Of a stretch of 64,000 nt of DNA, positions 15,514 through 23,531 are shown piece after piece. Numbering within the stretch: position 1 is the first letter of the stretch; each line of letters opens with the position of its first letter. This DNA is from Kitasatospora aureofaciens (GTDB lineage Bacteria > Actinomycetota > Actinomycetes > Streptomycetales > Streptomycetaceae), in the NCBI GenBank assembly GCA_000720845.1, contig JODU01000026.1, forward strand, positions 20,715-84,714, in the 5' to 3' direction. The notes under the pieces are model-generated. The model ran no database searches and was not told the origin of the DNA. It was given only the letters and a program-made list of their open reading frames with translations. The translations under genes and the position numbers were made by a program.

Positions 15514-17019
15514 TCAGCGCAGCCGGATCACGTTCCAGGACAGCGGTTCCAGGGCGGCGGTGAGCCTGCCCTCGCTCAGGGCCGTGCCGTCCACCGGGTG
15601 GGGGACGACCCGCTCGGGCTCGGCGAGCGTGTTGCGGGCGTCGGGGTCGTCGTCCGCGAGGGCGCTGTGCTCGACGACCTCCGTCAGTTCCAGGCCGCCG
15701 AGGGCGACCTCCAGCGGGAGGGCCTCGGTGCGGGAACGGTTGACGGCGAAGACGGTCACCGAGCCGTCCTCGGCGCGTACGGCGGTGGCGTGCAGCAGGT
15801 CGGCCTCGCCGTACTTGGCGGTCTCGTAGACCGGCGAGTCCACGCGCACGTCGAGCACCTCGCCGCGGCCGTACTTCGAGGCCTGGGAGAAGGGGAAGAA
15901 GGTCGTCTGGCGCCAGGCCGGGCCGCCCGGCTCGGTCATGATCGGGGCGATGACGTTGACGAGCTGGGCGAGGCAGGCGACGGTGACGCGGTCGGCGTGC
16001 CGCAGCAGGGCGATCAGCAGTGAGCCGAAGACGACCGCGTCCATGACGCTGTAGTTGTCCTCCAGCAGGCGCGGCGCCTCCGGCCAGTCCAGGGCGCTCA
16101 CCTGGGCCTCGGTCCGGCTCATGTACCAGACGTTCCACTCGTCGAAGGAGAGGTTGATCCGCTTCTTCGACTTGAGGCGGGCGCCGACGTGGTCGCAGGT
16201 GGCGACGACGTTCTCGATGAACGACTCCATGTCGACGGCGGAGGCGAGGAAGGAGTCGACGTCGCCGTCGTGCGGCTCGTAGTAGGCGTGCAGGGAGATG
16301 TGGTCGACCAGGTCGTAGGTCTCCTCCAGGACGGTCGCCTCCCAGGCGGCGAAGGTGTCCATCGCCTGGCTCGACGACCCGCAGGCGACCAGTTCGACGT
16401 CCGGGTCGATCTGGCGCATGGCGCGGGCGGTCTCGGCGGCGAGGCGGCCGTACTCCTCGGCGGTCTTGTGGCCGGTCTGCCAGGGGCCGTCCATCTCGTT
16501 GCCGAGGCACCAGAGCCGGATGCCGAAGGGGTCCTTGTCGCCGTGCGCGGCGCGCAGGTCGGACAGGGCCGTGCCGGCGGGGTGGTTGGCGTACTCCTGG
16601 AGTTCCAGGGCCTCCGCCACGCCCCGGGTGCCGAGGTTGACGGCCAGCATGGGCTCGGCCTGGGGGCCGATCTTCTTCAGGAAGGCGATGTACTCGGAGA
16701 GGCCGAAGCGGTTGGTCTCGGTGGAGCGCCAGGCGAGGTCGAGACGGCGCGGGCGGTCCTCCACCGGGCCGACGGAGTCCTCCCACTTGTAGCCGGAGAC
16801 GAAGTTGCCGCCGGGGTAGCGGACGGCGGTGACGCCGAGTTCCCGGACCAGCTCCAGCACGTCCTGGCGCAGGCCCTCGGCGTCCGCGGTGGAGTGGCCG
16901 GGTTCGAAGACGCCGGTGTACACACAGCGTCCGAGGTGTTCGACGAAGGAGCCGAAGAGGCGGGGGTTGACGGCGCCGACGGTGAAGGCGGGGTCGAGGG
17001 TGAAGCGGGCGGTGCGCAT
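15514..17019 (-). CDS. abfA: Alpha-L-arabinofuranosidase, GH51, intracellular
   Basis: A 501-residue protein with no signal peptide, starting MRTARFTLDPAFTVG. GH51 signatures are FGSFVEHLGRCVYTGVFEPG, the acid/base Glu in WCLGNEMDGPWQ near residue 174 and the nucleophile Glu in INLSFDEWNVWY near 294. The C-terminal beta-domain ends ALEPLSWNVIRL. The enzyme removes terminal arabinofuranose from short arabino-oligosaccharides imported by the transporter encoded just upstream (53-nt gap with AAGGAAAAG before the ATG). It is the last gene of the operon. Length and catalytic motifs are complete. The symbol follows general usage for GH51 enzymes. Confidence 0.93.
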   Translation of the reverse strand: MRTARFTLDPAFTVGAVNPRLFGSFVEHLGRCVYTGVFEPGHSTADAEGLRQDVLELVRELGVTAVRYPGGNFVSGYKWEDSVGPVEDRPRRLDLAWRSTETNRFGLSEYIAFLKKIGPQAEPMLAVNLGTRGVAEALELQEYANHPAGTALSDLRAAHGDKDPFGIRLWCLGNEMDGPWQTGHKTAEEYGRLAAETARAMRQIDPDVELVACGSSSQAMDTFAAWEATVLEETYDLVDHISLHAYYEPHDGDVDSFLASAVDMESFIENVVATCDHVGARLKSKKRINLSFDEWNVWYMSRTEAQVSALDWPEAPRLLEDNYSVMDAVVFGSLLIALLRHADRVTVACLAQLVNVIAPIMTEPGGPAWRQTTFFPFSQASKYGRGEVLDVRVDSPVYETAKYGEADLLHATAVRAEDGSVTVFAVNRSRTEALPLEVALGGLELTEVVEHSALADDDPDARNTLAEPERVVPHPVDGTALSEGRLTAALEPLSWNVIRLR

Positions 17020-17072
17020 CTTTTCCTTTCGGGGGGTGACGTGTCCTCGTACGGGGCTCGCTACGGGGCTCT

Positions 17073-17942
17073 CTACTGGCCGGCCAGGCCCGTGTGGGCC
17101 ACGCCCGCCACGATCTGGCGCTGGAAGAAGACGAAGACGACGATCAGCGGCAGGCCGGCCATCAGGCCGCCGGCCATGAGCTGGGCCCACTGGATGCCGT
17201 AGGAGTTCATGACGGTCGCGATGCCGTTCGGCATGGTCATCAGGTCGGGGTTGTTGGTGACCATGTAGGGCCACAGGAAGTTGTTCCAGGAGCTGATGAA
17301 GGTGAAGATGCCGACCGCCGCGAGCGAGGGGCGCGACAGCGGCACGATGATCGTGAAGAAGACGCGCCAGCGGCCCGCGCCGTCGATGAAGGCGGCCTCC
17401 TCCAGCTCGCGCGGGATGCCCTGGAAGAACTTGTAGAGGATGTAGACCATCGCGGCGGGCGCGCACTGCGGCAGGATCATGCCCCAGTAGGTGTCGACCA
17501 TCCCCATCTGCTGGACGCTGGTGAACAGCGGGACGCCGAGCACGGCCGGGGAGACCATGAGGCCGGTCATCACCAGGCCCATCAGGACGCCCTTGCCCCG
17601 GAACTCGGTGCGGGCGAAACCGTATCCGGCGAGCGCGGCGACCAGCAGCACGATCGCCGTCACGCACACGGACACGACCAGCGAGTTGACGAACCAGTTG
17701 GTGATGTTGCCGGTCTCGAAGAGGGCCTTCCATGCCTGGCCGGTCCAGTCCCGGGGCAGCCAGTGCGTGGGCACCTCGACCGCCTCGGTCTCCGACTTGA
17801 GCGAGGTGAACAGGGCCCAGGCCAGCGGGGCGAGGAACACCGCGGCGACGGCGGTGCCCAGCAGGGTGAGCACGATCTGGGCGGGCGTCCAGGCCCTGCG
17901 CGGCCTGGTGGTCCGGGTCGTCTGCGCCGCGGCGGTGGTCAT
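17073..17942 (-). CDS. Carbohydrate ABC transporter permease (MalG/AraQ type)
   Basis: A 289-residue membrane protein with six predicted helices and the EAA loop EEAAFIDGAGRWRVFFTIIV that docks on the ATPase. It belongs to the CUT1 family MalG branch. Its ATG overlaps the stop of the preceding permease (4 bp). No ATPase gene is in the operon. Streptomyces CUT1 importers commonly share the distant ATPase MsiK, so that is the likely partner by inference. Confidence 0.92.
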   Translation of the reverse strand: MTTAAAQTTRTTRPRRAWTPAQIVLTLLGTAVAAVFLAPLAWALFTSLKSETEAVEVPTHWLPRDWTGQAWKALFETGNITNWFVNSLVVSVCVTAIVLLVAALAGYGFARTEFRGKGVLMGLVMTGLMVSPAVLGVPLFTSVQQMGMVDTYWGMILPQCAPAAMVYILYKFFQGIPRELEEAAFIDGAGRWRVFFTIIVPLSRPSLAAVGIFTFISSWNNFLWPYMVTNNPDLMTMPNGIATVMNSYGIQWAQLMAGGLMAGLPLIVVFVFFQRQIVAGVAHTGLAGQ

Positions 17943-18880
17943 CGGCCGCCCTCCTCACGGTTGCGCAGCAGCCACATCCGGGCGAGGGCGACGGCCGCGA
18001 TGAGCACGAAGAAGATGATGGAGATCGCGGAGGCGTAGCCCACGCGGTAGCTGGTGAAGCCCTGTTCGAGCGTGTACTGCACGAAGGTGCGGGTCGAGTC
18101 CTCCGGGCCCGGCCCGAAGTCCTGCATCACGACGGCCTGGTCGAAGACCTGGAGGGAGGCGAGGATCTGGAGGGCGACGACGAGGCCGGTGATGTTGCGC
18201 AGCATCGGCAGCGTGATGTGGACCGTGCGGTGCCAGGCGTTGGCGCCGTCGAGCTTGGCGGCCTCGTAGAGGTGGGCGGGGATGCCCTGGAGCGCGGCGA
18301 GGTAGAGCAGGAAGCTGAAGCCGACGGTCCACCACAGGGTGGTGATGACGACCGCCAGCATGGCGTACGACTTGTCGGTCAGCCACGGTGTGTCGAGGCC
18401 GAAGACGTGGTTCACCATGCCGGTGCCGGGGTTGAACAGCCACTGCCACAGGTTGGCGGCGACGGTGGACGGCAGCAGGAACGGCAGGAAGAAGCACAGC
18501 CGCCACAGCCACTTGCCGCGCTCGATGTGGTGGGCCAGCATCGCGAGGAGGAAGGCGAGGACCGTGATGCAGGGCACGACGAGCAGCGTGAAGTACGCGC
18601 TGTGGCCGAGCGCGTCCCACATCAGCGGGTCCTTCAGCGCCTCGCGGTAGTTGTCGAGGCCGACGAAGCCCGCGTCGTCGCCGGAGATGTTGGCGTCGGT
18701 GAAGCTGAGGTAGAGGCCGCGCAGCAGCGGCCAGACCACGAAGAGCGCGAACAGGGCGAGGAACGGGGCGACGAACCAGCCGCCGTGCTGGAATCCCTGC
18801 CGTCGCCGCAGGCCTGCGCTGTCGGCGGCGGTCCTCGCGCGGGCCGGGCGGACGATCGTCTCGGCGCTGGTGGTGGTCAT
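17939..18880 (-). CDS. Carbohydrate ABC transporter permease (MalF/AraP type)
   Basis: A 313-residue membrane protein with an N-terminal first helix at about 33-55 (GGWFVAPFLALFALFVVW) and the EAA loop YEAAKLDGANAWHRTVHITL. The ATG at 18880 overlaps the stop of the binding-protein gene (ATGA). Longer upstream open frame only reflects overlap with that gene. It pairs with the MalG-type permease downstream. Confidence 0.92.
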   Translation of the reverse strand: MTTTSAETIVRPARARTAADSAGLRRRQGFQHGGWFVAPFLALFALFVVWPLLRGLYLSFTDANISGDDAGFVGLDNYREALKDPLMWDALGHSAYFTLLVVPCITVLAFLLAMLAHHIERGKWLWRLCFFLPFLLPSTVAANLWQWLFNPGTGMVNHVFGLDTPWLTDKSYAMLAVVITTLWWTVGFSFLLYLAALQGIPAHLYEAAKLDGANAWHRTVHITLPMLRNITGLVVALQILASLQVFDQAVVMQDFGPGPEDSTRTFVQYTLEQGFTSYRVGYASAISIIFFVLIAAVALARMWLLRNREEGGR

Positions 18881-20247
18881 GCGCCGGCACCTCCCTGTGC
18901 GGCGGTGCGGCCGTCCATGGGGTTCTTCATGGCGAGCAGTTCGGTGAGCGTGCCCTTCATCCGGCGGGCGGCGGCCTCGGGCTTCGCGGAGCCCGTCGTC
19001 GAGGAGACGACGACCGGGCCGACCCGCTGGGCGAGGATGCCGGTGGACCCGGCGAACCACACCTTGGGCTCGGTGGCCTGGTGGTCCATGGCCGAGACGT
19101 ACTCGTTCTGGGGCTGGAGCTTTTGGTACGCGGCCGTGGACAGGGTCGGGGTGTAGGCGGGGATGTGCCCGCCGGCCGCCCACTGCCGGGCGTGTTTGAC
19201 GACGTAGGCGGCGAGCCGGTGCGCGCCCTCGTTGGTGGTGCCCCCGCGGCCCGCCTGGTGCGGCAGGACGAAGGAGTGGGACTCGGCGTGGGTGGCCCGC
19301 TCGCCGAAGACGGGCGGCAGCGGGGTGGCGCCGTAGTCGAGCTTCGCGGCGTCGAAGACCGGCACGGACCAGTTGCCCTCCCAGGCGAAGGGGGAGCCGT
19401 TGACGAACTGCTCGGCGCCCGCGTTGCCGCCGAAGGAGGGGTTGGCGTAGCCGTCGGCGACGTGCTTGCGCAGGAACTCCAGGACCCGCACGGCCTTGTC
19501 GGTGTCGAAGGTGACCTCGGTGTTGGCCCGGTTGAACCAGGTGCCGCCGAGCTGGGTGTAGAAGGCGACGAAGAACCACCACTGGAAGTTCTGGTCGTTG
19601 TGCCACAGGCCGATGGTCTGCAGCCCCTTCGCGGTGGCCTTCCTGGCCTCCTTCAGCACGTCGAACCACTCGTCGGTGGAGGTGACGGGGACCATCCGGC
19701 CGTCCTCGCCGAGCAGGCCCGCCTTCTTCAGCACGTCCTTGCGGTAGAAGCAGAGCTGGACGTGGACGTCGAGCGGCAGCGCGTAGAGCTTGCCGTCGAT
19801 GACGGCGCGCTTCCACAGCTCGGGATTGAAGTCCTCCTCGCGCACGCCGTACTTGGCGAGCAGAGCCGGGTCCCAGGCGTCGAGGAGGCGGCCGGGCGAG
19901 AAGCCGGTGACGCGGCCGAGGTGCATGACGCCGAGGTCGGGCGCGCGGTTGCCGGCGGCGGCCATGGCGAGCTTGGTGTAGAAGGGGCTGCCCCACTGGA
20001 GGGTGGAGTCCTTCACGTCGATGCCGGGGTTGTCCTTACGGAAGGAGTCCAGCATCGCGATCATGTTGTAGCCGTCGCCGCCACTGAAGAGGTTCCAGTA
20101 GCGGACCCGGGTGTCGGCCCCGGAGGCGAGTGCGTCGGCGCCGGTGCCGAGCGCCGCGAAGCCGAAGCTGCCCGCGACCGTCAGCCCGCCGGCCGCGGCC
20201 AGAAAGTGCCTGCGATTCAGGCCAGGTCGTCCCATGCCCTGCCCCAT
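18877..20247 (-). CDS. Sugar ABC transporter substrate-binding protein
   Basis: A 456-residue protein with a twin-arginine-like signal, LNRRHFLAAAGGLTVAGSFG, at about residues 9-28. The mature part follows the CUT1 binding-protein pattern (RVRYWNLFSGGDGYNMIAML, FYTKLAMAAAGNRAPDLGVM). The start is uncertain: ATG at 20247 or at 20235 (MGRPGLNRR), neither with a strong ribosome site. It is the first gene of a four-gene operon ending with the GH51 enzyme, so the likely ligand is an arabino-oligosaccharide. Transcription should start from the promoter at 20309-20337. Confidence 0.9.
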   Translation of the reverse strand: MGQGMGRPGLNRRHFLAAAGGLTVAGSFGFAALGTGADALASGADTRVRYWNLFSGGDGYNMIAMLDSFRKDNPGIDVKDSTLQWGSPFYTKLAMAAAGNRAPDLGVMHLGRVTGFSPGRLLDAWDPALLAKYGVREEDFNPELWKRAVIDGKLYALPLDVHVQLCFYRKDVLKKAGLLGEDGRMVPVTSTDEWFDVLKEARKATAKGLQTIGLWHNDQNFQWWFFVAFYTQLGGTWFNRANTEVTFDTDKAVRVLEFLRKHVADGYANPSFGGNAGAEQFVNGSPFAWEGNWSVPVFDAAKLDYGATPLPPVFGERATHAESHSFVLPHQAGRGGTTNEGAHRLAAYVVKHARQWAAGGHIPAYTPTLSTAAYQKLQPQNEYVSAMDHQATEPKVWFAGSTGILAQRVGPVVVSSTTGSAKPEAAARRMKGTLTELLAMKNPMDGRTAAQGGAGA

Positions 20248-20308
20248 CTGTCGTCATTCGGGAGTCGTCGTTCGGTATTTCGGATGCTGCTCGTAACTTC
20301 GAACGGGA

Positions 20309-20337
20309 AACGTAGGTGGGAAGCGCTTGCCCGTCAA
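20309..20337 (-). promoter_or_regulatory. Promoter of the sugar ABC / arabinofuranosidase operon with LacI-type operator
   Basis: On the minus strand, -35 TTGACG (20332-20337) and -10 TACGTT (20309-20314) are separated by 17 bp containing GCAAGCGCTTCC. The segment 20320-20340 differs from 10344-10364 at a single base (20 of 21 identical). This implies one repressor for both units. No lacI-type gene is present in the window. Confidence 0.75.
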
Positions 20338-20504
20338 TGGTTCGGGCAGGATCGGGCCGCACTTCGCGGGAAGGCGGGGACGTGACGAGGGCTCCGTCTC
20401 GGCCACCCGGCGAACGACGGGTCCCCGGAACTGGCCGGGAGGCCGCGCGTCTTGGCATATTGCAGGGGTGACCGACGGACGGCCGGGGGGACGAGGAGAC
20501 AGCG

Positions 20505-21044
20505 GTGCGGACCAGGAAGGAGATGCGTCGTCTCGCTGACGCCCTCATCGACCCCATCCAGGTGGCCGTGCCGGCGGACCCCGAGGTGCTGTTCGAGGCG
20601 CTCGTCGCCTCCGTCAGCGCGTGGCGGGGACGGGAGGTCGTCGTGCACCGGGCGGCGTTCCCGCCGCACACCGCGAGTGGACTGTGGCTGGAGCGCGAGA
20701 GCCACGACGACGTGGTGGTGGACGAACGCGCTGCCGTCTGGCACCAGATCGTGATCCTCTGCCACGAGGTGTGGCACATGAGCCGCCGTCAGGCCGAGGA
20801 CAGCGCCCAGGCCGACGACCTGGCGGGCGACCGTCGTCGGCCGGTGGCCGCGCGCACCGACTTCTCCCTGGCCGAGGAACAGGAGGCGGACCGCTTCGGC
20901 ATGCTGATGGGCAGCCGGCTGCGCACCTGGCTGGACGCCTCCACCGACTCGGTGTTCGCCGCGGAGGGCGGCGGCCCGGACAGCCCGCAGAGCCTCGCCG
21001 GCCGCATCGGGGCCGCGCTCAACTACCGCGGGACGGCCAGATGA
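20505..21044 (+). CDS. ImmA/IrrE-like zinc metallopeptidase
   Basis: A 179-residue protein starting with GTG at 20505 after GAGGAG. The zinc motif HEVWH is at residues 87-91, and the likely third ligand lies in EEQEADRFG at about 124-131, which is the ImmA/IrrE arrangement. ImmA-type peptidases usually cleave a partner repressor of the XRE family. No XRE gene is adjacent, so the substrate would be encoded elsewhere or be one of the cassette proteins. The stop overlaps the ATG of the next gene (ATGA), tying it to the membrane proteins downstream. The family is inferred from the motif and context. Confidence 0.8.
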   Translation: MRTRKEMRRLADALIDPIQVAVPADPEVLFEALVASVSAWRGREVVVHRAAFPPHTASGLWLERESHDDVVVDERAAVWHQIVILCHEVWHMSRRQAEDSAQADDLAGDRRRPVAARTDFSLAEEQEADRFGMLMGSRLRTWLDASTDSVFAAEGGGPDSPQSLAGRIGAALNYRGTAR

Positions 21045-22225
21045 ACAGCCTGATCAACTACCCGAGTTGCGGAGCCCTCTGGCTCGGCCTCGCGGTACGG
21101 GCCCCCGACCTGCTGCGGCACCGGCACGATCCGTATCTGCGGGCCCTGTGCGCGGTGCTGGGACTGGCCGGGCTCTGCTTCCTGCTCGGAGCACCGCCGA
21201 CGGTCGGAGCCGTCAACCGGCTGAGCGGCGTGCCCAACCTCGCGGCCCCGCTCACCTACGCGGCGATCACCGGTTACTGCGCCGCCTCCCAGGTCCTGGT
21301 CGTCCACTGGCGCGGCGGACCCGGGGTCCGCCGCACCGCCCGCCGGTGGACGCTCGCCTACGCCGCCGTGGTCCTCGGCATCGCGGTGACCTTCGCGCTC
21401 GGCGACGCGCCCGTGGAGCGCCGCACCGATCTGGACACCTACTACGCGACGACCCCGTTCATCGCCCAGATGATCGTGCTGTACCTGGTCGCGCACCTGA
21501 CCGCGGTGACCGTCACGGCGGTGTCCGCGCTGCGCTGGGCCCGGCAGGTGCGCGGCGGGCTGCGGGCGGGCCTCACACTGCTCGGTGCCGGTTCGCTGTG
21601 CGGGGCCGGCTACAGCGTCACCAAGCTCGTCGCGGTGAGCGCCCGCTGGTCCGGGCACGACTGGCCGGTGCTCGGCACCACGGTCTCCCCGGCCGCCGCC
21701 GGCCTCGGCGCCCTGCTGGTGGTCGTCGGGGTGCTGGTGCCGCTGGTGACGCCGCGGGTGGCCGAGTGGCGTCGGGCGGGGCGCGCGTACGCCCGGCTCC
21801 GGCCGTTGGAGCGAGCCCTGGACGACCTGCTCGTCCGCCGGGCGCTGCGGCTGCCGCGCCCGCGGTTCGCCTCGCCCGTCACCCTCCTGATGTGGCGCCG
21901 GACGAGCATCCACAACGCACTCGGTCACCTGGACGCGTACGGCGACCGGGACCTGTACGACCGCACCCGCGCCGACACGCTGGCGGCGACGGGCGATCCC
22001 GAACTGGCCGGGGCCAGTGCCTGGGCCGCGGTGATCCTCGACGCGCTGCGGCGCGAGGCCGACCCCGGGCCATGGCCGCCGCCCGCCGCCGGCGCCGGTC
22101 GCCCCCCGGCCCCGTCGCCGGACCCGGCGACCCTCGCGAGGATCGCCGACGTGCTCGCCGGTGCCGTGCCCGTACCGGCCGCGTCCGCCGTGCCGAGCGG
22201 TACGACGACGGCGGGCACCGCGTGA
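21041..22225 (+). CDS. MAB_1171c / DUF6545-type membrane protein, copy 1
   Basis: A 394-residue protein with about seven hydrophobic helices in the first 230 residues, then a cytoplasmic tail. The diagnostic stretch is DLDTYYATTPFIAQMIVLYL near residues 128-147, with KLVAVSARWSGHDWPVLGTT further on. The tail contains RRTSIHNALGHLDAYGDRD, typical of the DUF6545 C-terminal region. The ATG at 21041 overlaps the peptidase stop. It is clearly paralogous to the next gene. The family is annotated as a putative transporter, but no function is established. Confidence 0.8.
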   Translation: MNSLINYPSCGALWLGLAVRAPDLLRHRHDPYLRALCAVLGLAGLCFLLGAPPTVGAVNRLSGVPNLAAPLTYAAITGYCAASQVLVVHWRGGPGVRRTARRWTLAYAAVVLGIAVTFALGDAPVERRTDLDTYYATTPFIAQMIVLYLVAHLTAVTVTAVSALRWARQVRGGLRAGLTLLGAGSLCGAGYSVTKLVAVSARWSGHDWPVLGTTVSPAAAGLGALLVVVGVLVPLVTPRVAEWRRAGRAYARLRPLERALDDLLVRRALRLPRPRFASPVTLLMWRRTSIHNALGHLDAYGDRDLYDRTRADTLAATGDPELAGASAWAAVILDALRREADPGPWPPPAAGAGRPPAPSPDPATLARIADVLAGAVPVPAASAVPSGTTTAGTA

Positions 22226-22319
22226 CGGCCGGCGGCTTCACCGACGGTGACACGGGCGGCCGCGCGGGCACCCGGCACGGCCGGGACGCTCGAGTCCCGC
22301 ACGAGAGGAGTGGTCGGAC

Positions 22320-23531
22320 GTGAGTCTCGTCGTCTACCTGGCGGCAGTGGTGTTCGGCATGACCTCCGTCCTGCTCTTCCGCCGCCCGCGCACCGCCATG
22401 AGCAATCCGCTGACCCTGTCCACGTGCGTGGCGATCGTCCTCGGTGCCCTGGTCTTCGTGTGCGCCGCCCCGGCCACCCTCGGCACCGTCAACGCACTCA
22501 CCGGCGTCACCAACTTCGGGGCCCCGCTGACCTACGGCATGCTCTCCGCGTACAGCTGCGCGGTGCTGGTGCTGCTGATCAACTGGCGGGGCGGCCCCCG
22601 GCCGGTGGTGCGGCGCGCGGTGATCCGCAGCATGGCCGCCTACGGTCTGCTGGTGGCCGCCATCGTCGTGCTGTTCCTGCTCGCCGACGCGGACACCGAG
22701 CGGCTGACCGACCTCGACACGTACTACGCGGGGACCCCGTTCATGCGGGAGATGATCCTGCTGTACCTGCTCGGACACAGCGCGGCGATGCTGGTGATGT
22801 GCGTCGTCTGCGTCAAGTGGAGCCGTGAGGTGGACGGCCTGCTGCGGGCCGGGCTGCGGCTCATCCTGCTCGGCGCGCTGCTGGACCTGGTGGGGTTCCA
22901 GCTCACCAAGTACACGGCCGTGGCGGCCCGGTGGGCGGGCCACGACCTGGACTTCCTGTCCACCACGGTGGCCCCGCCGATGGCGTCGCTGGCGGCACTG
23001 GTGTGTTCGGTGGGCTTCGCCCTGCCCCGGCTGCTGCCGTCCGTGCTCGCCCACTGGCGGGGACTGGACGACTACCGGCGGCTGGGTCCGCTGTGGTCGC
23101 TGGTGAAGTCGGCGTCCACCGCCCCCAGGCAGCCGTCCGCCTGGTGGCAGCTCCCCCGGGCCCGGCTCCAGTGGCGTGAGGTCTCCATCCACGACGCCCT
23201 GCTCACCCTGGCCCCGTACTTCGACCACCGGGTCCGGGAACGGGCGCGGGACGCCGCCCTGGGGGCCGGCCACTCCCCCCATGAGGCCCGGCTGGCGGCG
23301 GAGGCGGTGATGCTCGCCGACGCGGCGCGCCGGGCCGCCGCCCACGAGGAACCGCCCGACGCCGGCGGGTCCTACCGGCTGCACGCCACCGAGGTGCCCG
23401 GCCCGAGCGGGCTGGTGGAACTGTCCCAGGCACTGCACCGCCCGCCCGGCCCGGCGACCGCGCCCGGCGGCACCGGCCCGTCTTCCCTGACCGGAACCCT
23501 GACCGAACCCGAGGAGCCCCATGTCGCGTAG
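22320..23531 (+). CDS. MAB_1171c / DUF6545-type membrane protein, copy 2
   Basis: A 403-residue protein with GTG start at 22320 and AGAGGAG nine nucleotides upstream. It has the same layout as copy 1: multiple helices, DLDTYYAGTPFMREMILLYL, LTKYTAVAARWAGHDLDFLS and the tail motif WREVSIHDALLTLAPYFDHR. The two copies align over their whole length without large gaps, so they arose by tandem duplication and then diverged strongly. The last 11 bp overlap the oxidoreductase gene, indicating coupled translation. They could form a heterodimer. Confidence 0.8.
   Translation: MSLVVYLAAVVFGMTSVLLFRRPRTAMSNPLTLSTCVAIVLGALVFVCAAPATLGTVNALTGVTNFGAPLTYGMLSAYSCAVLVLLINWRGGPRPVVRRAVIRSMAAYGLLVAAIVVLFLLADADTERLTDLDTYYAGTPFMREMILLYLLGHSAAMLVMCVVCVKWSREVDGLLRAGLRLILLGALLDLVGFQLTKYTAVAARWAGHDLDFLSTTVAPPMASLAALVCSVGFALPRLLPSVLAHWRGLDDYRRLGPLWSLVKSASTAPRQPSAWWQLPRARLQWREVSIHDALLTLAPYFDHRVRERARDAALGAGHSPHEARLAAEAVMLADAARRAAAHEEPPDAGGSYRLHATEVPGPSGLVELSQALHRPPGPATAPGGTGPSSLTGTLTEPEEPHVA

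Noticed and set aside
15514..17958. GH51 frame extended into the MalG-type permease region
   Set aside because: The upstream part is an alternative frame of the permease gene. The GH51 homology starts at the ATG at 17019 with its own ribosome site.
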